Notes: generated from the letters alone by a model not told the origin. Shown: positions 40,700 to 48,857, counted from the stretch's first letter. The stretch: 64,000 nucleotides of DNA from Acidobacteriales bacterium 59-55 (GCA_001897435.1 MKSV01000008.1:1-64000), one strand, 5' to 3'. Made by a program: numbers and translations.

Positions 40700-40800
40700 T
40701 GAGATTGCTGAGATCTGTCTGCTAGCTCCGTCGCTGGCAGTGGCCTGGCAGACCTGACTCAACGGAATGCCCATCGAAGGAACGATTACCAATCTACTGG
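40700..40800 (+). pseudogene. Relic of an Oar-like receptor N-terminus
   Basis: The DNA ctggcagacctgactcaacg and the following 40 bp align with the segment of the 35931 gene encoding the end of its signal peptide and QQSCLNGIRIEGMVNDPSGA. Here it reads Q-T-stop-LNGMPIEGTITN, with TGA where the intact gene has TGC. It is out of frame elsewhere and too short to function. The rest of the 40538-40871 gap shows nothing else I can identify. Confidence 0.4.
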
Positions 40801-40871
40801 TGCCTTGATCTCCGGCACAAAACTGACACACTGCAAGCGCACTATCGCTCTAAATGCCACTCATCTCTCAT

Positions 40872-41390
40872 CTACGAGTCTTGAACTCGGCTGCACCAAG
40901 CAAGGTTCATCATCGTCTGCACGACTTGGCCGATGATCTGAACTTCTTCGGTGTTAAACATCTCCGGAGGCCTACTCTCGCCATATTCGTAGGGAATGAT
41001 GGTCCATCTACCTCCATTCCCGTCGGTGCTGCACCAACAGCATCGCCTTCCGAGTAGGGTGTTCAGCACAAAAATTGGCCGGTCAGTCTCCTCCATATCC
41101 TCACTATTAGTCGGGACCACTTTCCTTTCGCTGTCCACGATGAGGATTGTGCCAGGCAGAACAAATGGGTAGAGAGTTCGGTCTGACACATCGACCTCTA
41201 TACGTTGATAGCGAACAGAATTCATGAGCGGATCTCCTAGCAATACGGATGGACCGGCTTGCCAGGATTGTAGTCCGGATCCAACATTCTTCCACTCTGA
41301 AAGCTCCCCGCGGTTCGCCAAGCATACGCTCAGGAACGACTCACCCGCATCACGGTATTGCCGGAATGCTTCTCCCTCCGTCTCTTCCAT
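40872..41390 (-). CDS. S24/LexA-like C-terminal regulator domain lacking its HTH
   Basis: A 172-aa protein. YQRIEVDVSDRTLYPFVLPGTILIVD, then DRPIFVLNTLLGRRCCWCS, RWTIIPYEYGESRPPEMF and EEVQIIGQVVQTMMNLA match the C-terminal effector/dimerisation domain of XRE-type regulators with an S24-peptidase-like fold. No helix-turn-helix precedes it, and no catalytic Ser-Lys pair is obvious. It is divergent from the MoxR operon with only 24 bp between starts. It may be a trimmed regulator or an antirepressor-like protein. M56 is an alternative start. Confidence 0.6.
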   Translation of the reverse strand: MEETEGEAFRQYRDAGESFLSVCLANRGELSEWKNVGSGLQSWQAGPSVLLGDPLMNSVRYQRIEVDVSDRTLYPFVLPGTILIVDSERKVVPTNSEDMEETDRPIFVLNTLLGRRCCWCSTDGNGGRWTIIPYEYGESRPPEMFNTEEVQIIGQVVQTMMNLAWCSRVQDS

Positions 41391-41414
41391 CCATCAACAA
41401 TCAAAGGAAAATCC

Positions 41415-42410
41415 ATGAAGCCATCCGTGCTTGTAGAAGCACTTCTCCTGCTCATCGAACAGCGTGTACCTGTCCACATCTGGGGCGCATGTGGAATCGG
41501 CAAGTCCCAGATCGTTGCCCAGGTCGCGAAACGTCTCAGTTGGGACTTCCGCGACATCCGCGCGGTCCAGCTTGATCCAGTCGACCTGCGAGGTCTACCC
41601 CGAATTACGGCGAATTGGACCGAGTGGGTGCCCCCCAAATTTCTGCCGACAGAAGGTAAGGGCATCTTGCTCCTCGATGAACTTACGTCTGCACCTCAAT
41701 TGACTCAGTCGGGCTGCTATCAGCTTGTCCTGGACGGAAAACTTGGAGAGTACGTCCTGCCAGAGGGTTGGATTGTCGTCGCAGCAGGAAATCCGGCCTC
41801 CGAACGGGGAGTGCACTTTTCCATGCCGCGGCCGCTGCGCAACCGCTTCGAACACCTTGTGCTTGAACCGGAACCGACGGAGTGGTGCCAATGGGCGATC
41901 CAGGGAAACATTCGGAACGAGATCATCGCGCTTCTGCGTTTCAAACCGGACCTATTACACGATTCCGATACAACCACCGATCAGAACGCCTGGCCCACTC
42001 CCCGTACCTGGGAGATGGCCTCGAAGATCTTGGATGGTCTCAGCAAGAGATCAATTGCTTTGGATTCCGCCCTGGCATTTGGGATGTTCGAGGGCGCCAT
42101 CGGACCTGGGGCTGCCGCGGAGCTTGTCGGCTTCCTGCAACTCTTCCGCCAACTTCCATCTATCGACGAGGTTCTCCTCAATCCAGATTCCGCACCCCTG
42201 CCGAGCGATCCCTCGTCGCAGATCGCAATTGCGACTGCTCTCGGGCGAGTCCTCAACGATCAGTCCATCACAAAGGGAATGAAGTATCTCAAGCGAATGG
42301 CAACAGAGATGAGAGTTCTTGCCATGCGTGACGCAGCTGTTCGGGACCGATCTATCACCCACACCGCTGAATTCATCGAGTTCGGGCTACAACACGCGGA
42401 GGTCATTTGA
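41415..42410 (+). CDS. MoxR-type AAA ATPase
   Basis: A 331-aa AAA+ ATPase with Walker A GACGIGKS (24-31), Walker B GILLLDEL (83-90), sensor-1 region VVAAGNPASERG and arginine-finger region MPRPLRNRFEHLVLE. It has the helical C-terminal lid typical of MoxR and dynein-related ATPases. Such proteins remodel or activate partners, classically with VWA-domain proteins, and a VWA protein is encoded two genes on. ATG 41415 follows AAAGGAAAA. Its TGA overlaps the next ATG (TGATG). Confidence 0.85.
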   Translation: MKPSVLVEALLLLIEQRVPVHIWGACGIGKSQIVAQVAKRLSWDFRDIRAVQLDPVDLRGLPRITANWTEWVPPKFLPTEGKGILLLDELTSAPQLTQSGCYQLVLDGKLGEYVLPEGWIVVAAGNPASERGVHFSMPRPLRNRFEHLVLEPEPTEWCQWAIQGNIRNEIIALLRFKPDLLHDSDTTTDQNAWPTPRTWEMASKILDGLSKRSIALDSALAFGMFEGAIGPGAAAELVGFLQLFRQLPSIDEVLLNPDSAPLPSDPSSQIAIATALGRVLNDQSITKGMKYLKRMATEMRVLAMRDAAVRDRSITHTAEFIEFGLQHAEVI

Positions 42411-43351
42411 TGATTACTCACAAAGCAATGCTGGCGGCTGTTCACATTAGCGTGTGGACGGCCACGAAACATGACCGCAAGGTCAGCCGCGAGGTCGCCG
42501 ACCAGAATGGCGCCCGCGAGCGCGCTGGCCGTTACAACAAACAGCTCCTGATGGGCGCGAGCAAGCTGGAGGAATTACGTTCGCTTGCCGGCCAGATCCG
42601 GCAACACTTCTATAAGGTCACATTGCCATGGTCGGACGAAGGGCTCCGGCTTTTGCCAAGCCACTTCCTCTTTGAGCTTAAAGCGAAGATGCGCAAGTTC
42701 GAGCGCGAGTTCAACGAGGGGGTGGAATCGTTCCTTGCTGTATATCCGGCCTACATCCAGGAGGCGCGATCGGAGTTGGGAGGTCTCTTTTGCGAAGAAG
42801 ACTATCCGTCCGCGGAGAAGCTTCGCGACAAGTTCAATGTAAAACTCGACGTTCTGCCATTTCCGGCGGGCGAGGATTTTCGTGTCGAGATGTCTGCCGA
42901 AGAGCAGTCTCGTATGGCCCGCGAGATCGACGCCAATGCGAAAGAGAAGCTCGCCAAGGGAACCGAAGAACTCTGGAAGCGCTTGCGGCAGGTGGTCTCG
43001 AACATGGTCGAGCGACTCAACGAGCCAGAATCTCGTTTTCACAAGACGCTCGTTACCAACATCGACGAGCTCGTCTCGGTCCTCCCGCAGCTGAACGTCA
43101 ACCAGGACCCCGACCTGGAGCGCTTCGCATCTGCGATCCGAGAGCGCCTCTGCGCATATTCCGCGAAGGAGTTAAAGCAAGACAACCTGTTGAGGGCGGT
43201 AACAGCGATAGAGGCCGCGGGTATCGTGCGCGAGATCGACGACGTGCTGCAGAGCCGCAGTGCGGAGACTGCCGCGTTTTCCAGGGATCAGGCACAAACC
43301 GGGGACATCTTTGCTCACATGTCGGTGTACATGGAGGCACCAGCGGCATGA
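42410..43351 (+). CDS. Coiled-coil protein (DUF3150-like) between MoxR and VWA genes
   Basis: A 313-aa, mostly helical, charged protein without membrane segments or enzymatic motifs. Long heptad-like stretches (LFELKAKMRKFEREFNEGVESFL, EEQSRMAREIDANAKEKLAKGTEELWKRLRQVVSNM) suggest a coiled-coil scaffold or adaptor. I tentatively liken it to DUF3150 proteins of mobile elements. Both ends overlap neighbouring genes (TGATG before, ATGA after), so it should be made in fixed ratio with the MoxR ATPase and the VWA protein. Confidence 0.65.
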   Translation: MITHKAMLAAVHISVWTATKHDRKVSREVADQNGARERAGRYNKQLLMGASKLEELRSLAGQIRQHFYKVTLPWSDEGLRLLPSHFLFELKAKMRKFEREFNEGVESFLAVYPAYIQEARSELGGLFCEEDYPSAEKLRDKFNVKLDVLPFPAGEDFRVEMSAEEQSRMAREIDANAKEKLAKGTEELWKRLRQVVSNMVERLNEPESRFHKTLVTNIDELVSVLPQLNVNQDPDLERFASAIRERLCAYSAKELKQDNLLRAVTAIEAAGIVREIDDVLQSRSAETAAFSRDQAQTGDIFAHMSVYMEAPAA

Positions 43352-44529
43352 ACGCCAGAACTTCTATCGAGGTCTGCCTCCAAAGAGCGCGGACCTCGCT
43401 CCTCCTCGATCATCCATTCTTTGGATGTCTGCTCTTTCGACTGAAGGGCTGTGAGGCTTCGTCGATCGAAACCATGGCTACGGACGGAGTATCTCTCTTC
43501 TATAACCCGCAGTTTGTAATGGAACTGACGGCAGCTGAACTGGTTGGCGTGCTGGCCCATGAAGTTCTTCATCCCGCACTCCAGCATCATCTTCGAAGGC
43601 GAACACGCTGTCCGAACCGTTGGAACCGCGCCTGCGACTACGCAATCAATCTACTCGTTCTGGACGCTGGCCTGTCTTTGCCGAAGGGAGGCTTGGTAGA
43701 TGAGCAGTACCGCGGCATGAGCGCGGAGGAGATCTACAACCTGCTCGAAGGCAGCGAGAGTGAGGGTCCGAATGGATCACCTTTGCCCATGAACAATAGC
43801 ACGGAGAAGGATGGAGAACTTCAAGCTCCGCGCACTCCCGGTGGATTCGGCCAAGTCCTCGATGCTCCCACTCCGGAAGAGAACGAGGGCAAGGGCGCTG
43901 AAGAACAGTCAGCGGAATGGAATGTTGCTGTTAGCCGGGCACAAACGATCTCGAAGTTGGCTGGAAAGCTCCCGGCTGGTGTTGCACGGAGCCTCGAGAG
44001 TGCGGCGGAAGCCTGCGTTGACTGGCGTGCGCTGTTGCGCCGCGCATGGTCGGATAGCACTCCTTCCGATTACTCGTGGATGCGCCCGAATCGAAGACAC
44101 ATCTGGCAAGGCCTGTACCTGCCAGGTATCCACCGAGAAGGTGTCGGTGAAGTGGTCATCTTCGTCGATTGTTCGGGATCAATCAACGGCCGGCAACTCT
44201 CCCTGTTCGAAGCGGAGATCCGTTCCATTCTAGATGGCGAAAGACCGGAAAGGGTCTACGTCGTCTACTTCGACGCGCACGTACACAAGGTTGATTGCTT
44301 TGTGCCGGGACAGCCTCTTCGCCTCTTACCACTTGGAGGTGGGGGCACGGACTTCTGCCCTTGCTTCTTATGGGTCGAACAGCAAGGAATACACCCACAA
44401 CTCCTCGTCTTTCTCACGGACCTATACGGCACGCTTCCAGACGTAGAGCCAAAATTCCCTGTGATCTGGGCCTCCACTGGAGCCAGGTCTGCGCCGTTCG
44501 GGCAGATCGTTCCGATGCAAGCTGCTTAA
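43348..44529 (+). CDS. DUF2201-like protein: metallopeptidase-like domain plus VWA-like domain
   Basis: A 393-aa protein. The N-terminal domain has AAELVGVLAHEVLHPALQHH (HExxH at 71-75) followed by WNRACDYAINLLV, typical of the DUF2201 putative zinc-peptidase domain. A Pro/Glu-rich linker (about 130-190) leads to a VWA-like C-terminal domain with a MIDAS-like DCSGSING (near 272), GGGGTDFCP and LTDLYG. A MoxR ATPase and this protein would form a chaperone-effector pair, possibly acting on a nucleic-acid or protein complex. ATG 43348 gives a 4-bp overlap with the gene before; the track ORF from 42790 is a shadow in its front part. Confidence 0.8.
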   Translation: MNARTSIEVCLQRARTSLLLDHPFFGCLLFRLKGCEASSIETMATDGVSLFYNPQFVMELTAAELVGVLAHEVLHPALQHHLRRRTRCPNRWNRACDYAINLLVLDAGLSLPKGGLVDEQYRGMSAEEIYNLLEGSESEGPNGSPLPMNNSTEKDGELQAPRTPGGFGQVLDAPTPEENEGKGAEEQSAEWNVAVSRAQTISKLAGKLPAGVARSLESAAEACVDWRALLRRAWSDSTPSDYSWMRPNRRHIWQGLYLPGIHREGVGEVVIFVDCSGSINGRQLSLFEAEIRSILDGERPERVYVVYFDAHVHKVDCFVPGQPLRLLPLGGGGTDFCPCFLWVEQQGIHPQLLVFLTDLYGTLPDVEPKFPVIWASTGARSAPFGQIVPMQAA

Positions 44530-44545
44530 GTCATTTTTCTTCCCA

Positions 44546-44577
44546 GGCGGCCGACGTCTCGGCCGCCATCCTTTTTT
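44546..44577 (+). terminator. Strong intrinsic terminator between the MoxR-VWA operon and the Gp157 gene
   Basis: GGCGGCCGA (44546-44554) pairs perfectly with TCGGCCGCC (44559-44567) across a CGTC loop, followed by ATCC and TTTTTT (44572-44577). The AAGGAG ribosome site of the next gene begins two bases after the T run. Confidence 0.9.
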
Positions 44578-44590
44578 CAAGGAGATACCT

Positions 44591-45202
44591 ATGTCCACTT
44601 CTGGATCGAATCCTTCGCTCTTTGAGCTGGATCGTGAGCTGGATCTGCTTCTTGATCAGATTCAGGAGCAGTCCGAAACAAACGCAGAGGGTTGTGTGCC
44701 TCCCATGCTCATTGAGCAGTTCCAGTATTTCTGTCACGCATACAACCAGAAGGTCGATCGGATCGGTCACTTCCTCTTGGCTCTGGATGCTCGCGCTGCA
44801 CATTGCCGGGGCGAAGCCGCCCGGCTCACTGACCGTGCTCGAGTCGCCGAAAACAAAGCGGCAAGAACGAAGAACATGGTCCTGTACTATCTTGAGAGTC
44901 GCGGACTCAAGAAGGTGGAGGGGTTGGAAGTCACGCTTAGGAAGCACGCAAATAGTCAGCCCACCTTAGTAATCCACGATGAGACTCAATTACCGCTCAC
45001 GTATCAACAGGTGGAAGCCAAGGTTCCCGGTTCCTTTTGGCAGAGCCTTCAGGCATATCTACCTGATACGGAGAAGCAGAAACTGAATTCATATGTACAG
45101 CATTCTGAACCCAGTGCTTCTTCGATCAAGGCAGCGATTTCAGCGAATGAGTCGGTGCCAGGGGTCGAACTCAAGCGAAACAATCATTTGCGTGTGGAAT
45201 AA
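44591..45202 (+). CDS. Siphovirus Gp157-family protein
   Basis: A 203-aa protein with the Gp157 layout: SLFELDRELDLLLDQIQ at the start, then a helical region and EAARLTDRARVAENKAARTKNMVLYYLESRGLKKVEGLEVTLRKHANSQPTLVI. Gp157 proteins come from phages and integrative elements and are thought to counter phage or restriction functions or assist recombination; the role is not settled. AAGGAG lies 6 bp before the ATG and an intrinsic terminator sits directly upstream, so expression likely needs read-through. Confidence 0.85.
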   Translation: MSTSGSNPSLFELDRELDLLLDQIQEQSETNAEGCVPPMLIEQFQYFCHAYNQKVDRIGHFLLALDARAAHCRGEAARLTDRARVAENKAARTKNMVLYYLESRGLKKVEGLEVTLRKHANSQPTLVIHDETQLPLTYQQVEAKVPGSFWQSLQAYLPDTEKQKLNSYVQHSEPSASSIKAAISANESVPGVELKRNNHLRVE

Positions 45203-45293
45203 GTTGCTGAGTGGTTGCACTAGCTTAAGAAATAGGTGCCTCGTCCAATGCGAATCGTGGCATGCTTCTAAATGCGGGTGTTCATCAGTGACC

Positions 45294-45797
45294 ATGGATA
45301 TGCACTCTGTCCATTCTCTTGAGCAACTCATTGCCAGAGCTAAACTATGTCCAAAGGGTCCTTCTCGAGAGCGTCAGTGGAACATGCTGATCGCGAAGCT
45401 TCAGCCGATCGCCGCGATCAATTTTGAGCGAGTCGTCAGAGACATGCTGGATTCCAGCGGAGAACGAAGACGAGATGAAGAATCATTCCAGCTATCGAAA
45501 AAGGAACTAATTGAGCTTTTGGGAGGATTCGAAGGCATCAAGCGCCTGGAAAGGAATGCTCTGATCTTGACTCATTTGGCTTATCTGCTTCAGCAGGAGT
45601 TCCACTTGACGGAGAACATCTCTGAGCAGCAGTTCCTCGATTTTCGCAGTCTGTGGTGGCACGTCGATCGGCTCCGTACATCGACCACAGATCGTCTTGA
45701 GGATTCCTTCGACATGTACGGGCGGAATATAGTGATTGAGTATTGTCGAATGGTGCGCCAGCCTTCTCTAGCTCCGTTTGCTGTCAGCCAACAGTAA
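45294..45797 (+). CDS. Hypothetical helical protein
   Basis: A 167-aa, predicted all-helical protein starting MDMHSVHSLEQLIARAKLCPKG, with no membrane segment or known motif. The track ORF starts at 45093, but that part overlaps the Gp157 gene. It follows Gp157 by 91 bp on the same strand and is the last plus-strand gene of the third backbone block. I do not recognise it. Confidence 0.55.
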   Translation: MDMHSVHSLEQLIARAKLCPKGPSRERQWNMLIAKLQPIAAINFERVVRDMLDSSGERRRDEESFQLSKKELIELLGGFEGIKRLERNALILTHLAYLLQQEFHLTENISEQQFLDFRSLWWHVDRLRTSTTDRLEDSFDMYGRNIVIEYCRMVRQPSLAPFAVSQQ

Positions 45798-45884
45798 AAG
45801 GAATCCTGTTTGAGGGTGGTGCGGGAACGCCGAAAGTTATTAGGAATTACGAACTATAGAGTCGTTTCGCATTGGAGTCCAAAG

Positions 45885-46066
45885 TCAATGGCTGTCGAAG
45901 AGACTCACTTGCCGATTCGTAATGGGCGACTTTTCGATCAGAGCTGCGCGCATATTTTCCGAAGGAAGGATGCGGAGCAGATGGAACGGCGGCCTGTCGG
46001 AAGGGTCTAAATACTCGGCATAGTCACGCGGTTCCAGAAAGGTCGTCATGCGGTCGTGGATATGAG
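45885..46066 (-). pseudogene. C-terminal remnant of an SRAP (YedK/HMCES-type) gene
   Basis: On the minus strand the frame reads IHDRMTTFLEPRDYAEYLDPSDRPPFHLLRILPSENMRAALI and ends at TGA 45885. IHDRM, the WLDP-like YLDP and LLRxxPSExM are hallmarks of the C-terminal part of SOS-response-associated peptidases, which crosslink to abasic sites in DNA. The catalytic N-terminal half (Cys2, Asn, His) is absent: upstream sequence (from 46067) is palindromic DNA at the island border. It was missed by the ORF track. Together with dinB it hints at a former SOS-type module. Confidence 0.65.
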
Positions 46067-46110
46067 TTAAGTGGAATGCTTAACTCAATCAGGCAAGAAT
46101 GATCATTCTT
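46063..46110. repeat. Two adjacent perfect palindromes at the backbone/copper-island junction
   Basis: TGAGTTAAG-N7-CTTAACTCA (46063-46087, 9-bp arms) is followed by AAGAATGATCATTCTT (46095-46110, 16-bp perfect palindrome). They separate the SRAP remnant from the truncated exchanger gene, both minus strand. They could be terminators, or scars of a recombination or insertion site. Confidence 0.7.
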
Positions 46111-46487
46111 TAATTTAATCTCATCAGAATGACTGTGCCGTTCCATGCGAACCATGTACCGAGGGTGCCTAACGGAAGACCGAGGAGCGCGTACCGGAAG
46201 ACCCGTCGTCCAAAGGGCAAAGGGCTCAGCAAAGCCCCGATGCCAAGCGCCACTAGGCAAACCGTGATATTTGCTCCGATCACATCGCCCAGGGCGATCG
46301 CCAGCAATTTGCGAATGGAGGCCGCTATTGCTGTCGCCAGTTCCTCCGGCTCCGCGCCAGCGAGCAGCAAGGCCAGCGCGAAACTGCTGACACCCAATCG
46401 CGCCGCGGCGGTAGCTAAGTGCTTGGCAAATGATTCCGCTCCCCATACGATGGCGCCCACACCCACGAGGAGAGCGGTAAGCCACAC
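46110..46487 (-). CDS. Truncated Na+/Ca2+-exchanger-family (CaCA) protein
   Basis: A 125-aa integral membrane protein with one exchanger repeat: ALALLLAGAEPEELATAIAASIRKLLAIALGDVIGANITVCLVALGIGALL resembles the alpha repeat (GxSxPE and GDxxGSN type motifs). Full-length exchangers carry two such repeats in about 320 residues, so the second half is missing. The frame ends at the palindrome cluster that borders the island. It starts with GTG. It is probably non-functional; calcium or another cation would have been the substrate. Confidence 0.6.
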   Translation of the reverse strand: MWLTALLVGVGAIVWGAESFAKHLATAAARLGVSSFALALLLAGAEPEELATAIAASIRKLLAIALGDVIGANITVCLVALGIGALLSPLPFGRRVFRYALLGLPLGTLGTWFAWNGTVILMRLN

Positions 46488-46567
46488 AAGCGTTCCTCCG
46501 ATTGCCTCTCAAATCCTTCCTGTCTCTGCGCCACAAAGTGCCTCCTCCGCTGATGCTATCTGGCTCC

Positions 46568-48637
46568 TTAAGCGAGCTTCAGGCGGCGAAGAGTTTGCGC
46601 ATTGAGGGCAACGACAATGGTCGAAATACTCATGGCCATCGCGCCCACACTCATTGGGAGATCGATATTCCAGCGGATAAAGAGTCCGGCTGCCACGGGG
46701 ATGGCGATGAGGTTATATATAGTTGCCCAAAATAGGTTCTGCACCATCTTTCGGTATGTCGCCCGCGATAACTCAATCGCACGAACGACGTCTCGGGGAT
46801 CACTGCGGACGAGAACAATTCCCGCCGATTCCACGGCAACATCCGTTCCAGCACCTATGGCAATTCCGACGTCTGCTGTCGCGAGCGCTGGTGCATCATT
46901 CACACCGTCGCCAACCATTGCCACTTTCTTGCCCCCAGCCTGGAAGCGTTTTACCGCCGACGCCTTATCGGCGGGCAGAACCTGTGCAGCGACCTCATCA
47001 ATACCGAGTCTGCTCGCAACCGAATCTGCCACTGCTTGTGAATCGCCGGTGATCATTGCTACGCGCACACCGAGCTTGTGCAATGCCTGTATCGCTTTGG
47101 CTGACTCTGCTCGAATCTCATCTTCTACCGCAAGGATACCTATCACGCTGTTTTGCTGCATAACGTAAAGCACAGTCTTTCCTTGGGAGGACCACATATT
47201 CGCAGTCTTCTCCAACTCTGAAGGAACGGCAGCCTTTGCATCATCAATCAAGTGCGGCCCTCCAATTGCGACAGTTTGTCCGTCGACAGTTGCGCGCGCA
47301 CCACGCCCCGGCAGCGCCTCGAAATCCGTAGATCGGCTAGAGGTAACACCGCGGTCATGCGCGCCGGAAACAACAGCTTTGGCGATTGGATGTTCCGAGT
47401 CCGCTTCTACTCCCGAGGCAAGCGCTAGCACTTGTTGTTCGCTCATGCCAGCATTCACTGCTATTGCTGAAAGAACAGGCGAACCCTTGGTGAGTGTTCC
47501 TGTCTTATCAAAGATCACAACATTTAGTTCTCGTGCCCGCTCGAGTGCAAGACGGTCTTTGATGAGCAAGCCGTTCTTCGCGCCAAGAGACGTGGAAATC
47601 GCAATGACGAGCGGGATTGCTAGGCCAAGCGCATGCGGACATGCAATCACCAGTACAGTGGCGGTACGGATGAAAGCATGTTCTTTGTCGCCCGTGAACC
47701 ACCAATAGACCCACGTCAGGATGCCGGATATAAGTGCAACATAGAACAGCAAAGCCGCAGCGCGGTCAGCCAAAGCTTGAGCTCTGGAGCCGGAAGCCTG
47801 CGCTGAAGCGACCATCCGCATGATGCCAGAGAGTGCGGTCTGCTCTCCGACCTCCTTAACCTGGACCCGCAGACTTCCGCCGGCAATAACCGTTCCAGCC
47901 ACCACTGCTGATCTCTCTCCCTTCGAGACCGCCCGAGACTCGCCAGTAATCATGGATTCGTCAACGTCGGCCGTACCTTCGATAATGATTCCGTCGGCAG
48001 GCACGCGCGATCCGGGGCGCACTAGTACTACATCACCAGAGCGTAATTCTGAGAGTGGGATTTTCTCAGTGCCTGACTCTGTCACACGCTCGGCACTGTC
48101 TGGCAACAGCGCGGCAAGAGCACTGATGGCGCCTTGAGCCTGGGTAATTGCTTTCATCTCCAGCCAATGGCCGAGAATCATGATGGTAATCAGGGTTGCA
48201 AGCTCCCACCAGACATCAACCTTGAAGAAGCCAAGCGTCGCCGCGAATGATGCTGTGAAAGCAACGATGATAGCCAGACTGATTAGAGTCATCATGCCGG
48301 GACGGCGATCGGAAAGTTCTCTCCATGCGCCCCGAATGAACACACTTCCGCCATAGACAAAGATAATGGTGCCAAGAATTGCGGGAATAAATCGTGATCC
48401 TGGAAATGTCGGAGCGTTGTAGCCAAGCCAATGTTCCACCTCAGCCGACCAGAAGACCACTGGAAGGGTGAGAGCCAAACTCAACCAGAATTTCTCTCGG
48501 AACGTAGCGACAGAGTGACCAGCGTGCTGGTCATGACCCGTATGAGGACCCGTGTTTCCTACCTGTGAGGCGTGCCCCTCATGCATATCGTGCACGCCCC
48601 CATGTTGTCTGTGATCGCCTGTAGCAAGTTTCATCAT
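46568..48637 (-). CDS. CopB-type heavy-metal P-type ATPase
   Basis: A 689-aa P1B ATPase. The N-terminus is His/Gly-rich (HRQHGGVHDMHEGHASQ, then GHDQHAGHS) instead of a CxxC HMA domain. The transport site is CPHALGLAIP (CPH, the CopB class). Other motifs are the phosphatase loop TGES, the phosphorylation site FDKTGTLTKG, the HP motif DSEHPIAKA and the hinge MVGDGVNDAPAL. It would export copper (Cu+ or Cu2+) or silver from the cytoplasm. TGGAG precedes the start. It is the distal gene of the MarR-headed run, about 220 bp after the DUF5666-like gene. Confidence 0.9.
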   Translation of the reverse strand: MMKLATGDHRQHGGVHDMHEGHASQVGNTGPHTGHDQHAGHSVATFREKFWLSLALTLPVVFWSAEVEHWLGYNAPTFPGSRFIPAILGTIIFVYGGSVFIRGAWRELSDRRPGMMTLISLAIIVAFTASFAATLGFFKVDVWWELATLITIMILGHWLEMKAITQAQGAISALAALLPDSAERVTESGTEKIPLSELRSGDVVLVRPGSRVPADGIIIEGTADVDESMITGESRAVSKGERSAVVAGTVIAGGSLRVQVKEVGEQTALSGIMRMVASAQASGSRAQALADRAAALLFYVALISGILTWVYWWFTGDKEHAFIRTATVLVIACPHALGLAIPLVIAISTSLGAKNGLLIKDRLALERARELNVVIFDKTGTLTKGSPVLSAIAVNAGMSEQQVLALASGVEADSEHPIAKAVVSGAHDRGVTSSRSTDFEALPGRGARATVDGQTVAIGGPHLIDDAKAAVPSELEKTANMWSSQGKTVLYVMQQNSVIGILAVEDEIRAESAKAIQALHKLGVRVAMITGDSQAVADSVASRLGIDEVAAQVLPADKASAVKRFQAGGKKVAMVGDGVNDAPALATADVGIAIGAGTDVAVESAGIVLVRSDPRDVVRAIELSRATYRKMVQNLFWATIYNLIAIPVAAGLFIRWNIDLPMSVGAMAMSISTIVVALNAQTLRRLKLA

Positions 48638-48638
48638 T

Positions 48639-48857
48639 CGTCTCCATGAGCCATATCTTCAGAGTCTTAGAGCCAGGGGCGAATTCCATTCGATGACCTC
48701 TTCCGCAATCTGCGCGCCGCGTTGCGGAGGCATGAAGTGCGGAATTCCGAAAAAAACTCCATGATTCAACGCGGCGGCAGCCATCGAAGCATAAAAAGCC
48801 ATGAGAAGGATGTGTGAGGATCAAATGTCGTGCTAGACCGCCCAATACTCCGCACAC
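48639..48857 (-). other. Gap upstream of the P-type ATPase with possible gene remnant
   Basis: One minus-strand frame reads MAFYASMAAAALNHGVFFGIPHFMPPQRGAQIAEEVIEWNSPLALRL and then stops. It looks protein-like and may be the tail of a lost gene, but no ribosome site or family match supports it. The track ORF 48579-48857 is in a different frame and overlaps the ATPase. Confidence 0.25.

Noticed and set aside
42790-43347. Front part of the 579-aa track ORF that includes the VWA protein
   Set aside because: It is the frame-shifted shadow of the coiled-coil gene; the VWA protein starts at ATG 43348.
45810-46010. 66-aa plus-strand ORF after the helical hypothetical gene
   Set aside because: The minus strand of the same DNA encodes an SRAP C-terminus, a much better explanation.
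46602-48137. Several plus-strand ORFs across the P-type ATPase
   Set aside because: They are shadows of a clear 689-aa P1B ATPase.
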